Below, piece after piece: positions 39,720 to 40,401 of a stretch of DNA of 40,401 bases; position 1 is the stretch's first letter; every line of letters starts with the position of its first letter. This DNA is from Erysipelothrix sp. (GTDB lineage Bacteria; Bacillota_I; Bacilli_A; Erysipelotrichales; Erysipelotrichaceae). Made by a program: the position numbers and the translations under genes. Where the stretch lies: assembly GCA_018335655.1 (NCBI GenBank), contig JAGXRX010000012.1, forward strand, positions 1 through 40,401, written 5' to 3'. The notes under the pieces are model-generated. The model was not told the origin of the DNA and did no database searches. It saw only the letters and a list, made by a program, of their open reading frames with translations.

Positions 39720-40401
39720 ATGGACTGGAAAGTGAAGCTGGATAAGTTTCTGTTTGAATGGGAGTATATGGAAGATACAATCGGTATATTAGTATGCGGA
39801 AGTTTTATTACAGGAGAACCATCTGCTCATTCAGACTTGGATGTTCACATAATTTTAAGTAATGATGTTGATTACCGAGAGCGTGGCAATCGGATAATTG
39901 ATGGTCTATTAATAGAATATTTTGCCAATCCACCAAAGCAGATTTCTAAATATTTTGAAGAAGATTATAGAGAGATTTGTCCAATGTCGCAAACTCAATT
40001 CATCACAGGAAGAATACTTTTAGATAAGACGGGAGTAGTTCAGGAGTTAAAAAACAAAGCAAAAGAAATGTTAGAAAATAGATATCAAGAAATTGACTCA
40101 AAGATCTCTGAATTAAACAAGTATGCTATTTGGGATATGTTAGATGATTTGCAAGATGCTTTAGAAAGTGGAAGAAAAGATTTTAATCTAATCTATTATT
40201 GTAATTTGGATAAACTATTATCACTTTACATGCGACTTATTAAATATCCATATAACTATAAATCAATACTGGGAAACATAACAAGTGAGTTAACAAGAAG
40301 TAAATATCTGTTGGAAGAACTACCTGATAAGCGAATAAGTGAAATAATCACTAATTGCATAACGTCGGATGAGAATGCTGATAAACTATTTAATTATGAG
40401 T
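39720..40401 (+). CDS. Nucleotidyltransferase-domain protein, 3' end outside window
   Basis: At least 227 residues, open to the window edge. The polymerase-beta-type nucleotidyltransferase motif CGSFITGEPSAHSDLDVHII carries G-S and the two metal-binding Asp of SDLD at about residues 27-46. A helical C-terminal part follows. Stand-alone proteins of this kind include aminoglycoside nucleotidyltransferases and MNT-type antitoxins; this one is longer than minimal MNT proteins and no HEPN partner precedes it. GAGGTGG lies 6 nt before ATG 39720. The next gene, if any, would decide between resistance, toxin-antitoxin and other roles. Confidence 0.75.
   Translation, partial: MDWKVKLDKFLFEWEYMEDTIGILVCGSFITGEPSAHSDLDVHIILSNDVDYRERGNRIIDGLLIEYFANPPKQISKYFEEDYREICPMSQTQFITGRILLDKTGVVQELKNKAKEMLENRYQEIDSKISELNKYAIWDMLDDLQDALESGRKDFNLIYYCNLDKLLSLYMRLIKYPYNYKSILGNITSELTRSKYLLEELPDKRISEIITNCITSDENADKLFNYE

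Overview
The window is low-GC DNA from a member of the Bacillota with the standard bacterial genetic code: many genes end in TGA, so the mycoplasma code does not apply. Most genes have strong Shine-Dalgarno (SD) sequences and short Rho-independent terminators. Type III glutamine synthetase, a QueH-type queuosine pathway, paired U32 (TrhP) proteins and a seven-gene RNF operon would fit an anaerobic, fermentative Erysipelotrichia-like or deep Bacilli/Tenericutes-related lineage. That placement is inference; no species is claimed.

Layout. Bases 1-255 hold the end of a tRNA cluster (Gln, Lys, Gly) with its terminator. A compact stand-alone TnpB-like RuvC nuclease with a plausible guide-RNA end lies at 301-1353. 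Then come a 2-hydroxyacid dehydrogenase, a patatin-aldo/keto reductase pair and convergent mutY. A 0.5-kb gene-free gap precedes the tgt-queA-queH queuosine operon, which runs into an aminotransferase and two small membrane proteins. A YggS gene faces that operon. A YwaF-like protein, a GH13 glucosidase, a Bcp peroxiredoxin and a DUF454 protein follow, convergent with threonine aldolase. A six-gene run (MFS, trhP1-like, trhP2-like, SpoU methyltransferase, nadE, AI-2E-like permease) ends at a terminator shared with type III glutamine synthetase. Next are a NifU-like protein, an S1-domain protein and pgi.

Bases 26861-33653 are a redox module: divergent apbE and rnfC-D-G-E-A-(Cys-rich small protein)-B. 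It is unusual. RnfD carries an extra C-terminal FMN-binding domain, RnfG has two such domains, and RnfB is only 102 residues and lacks the ferredoxin domain. A 63-residue membrane-anchored protein with four cysteines lies between rnfA and rnfB. A CaCA exchanger, a compact Tad-type pilus operon (unknown-tadA-tadB-tadC-flp-tadE, including a 48-residue pilin-like gene), a pantothenate salvage pair (coaX and an ECF S component), tRNA-His and a nucleotidyltransferase cut by the window edge complete the region.

Regulation. Most visible promoters have an extended -10 (TGnTATAAT). Three genes (patatin, mutY, yggS) have the -10 hexamer exactly 6 nt before the ATG and no SD, and nadE is similar at 8 nt. 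This suggests that leaderless mRNAs coexist with SD-led ones. The strongest leads are the remodelled RNF complex, the leaderless promoter architecture and the compact TnpB element.
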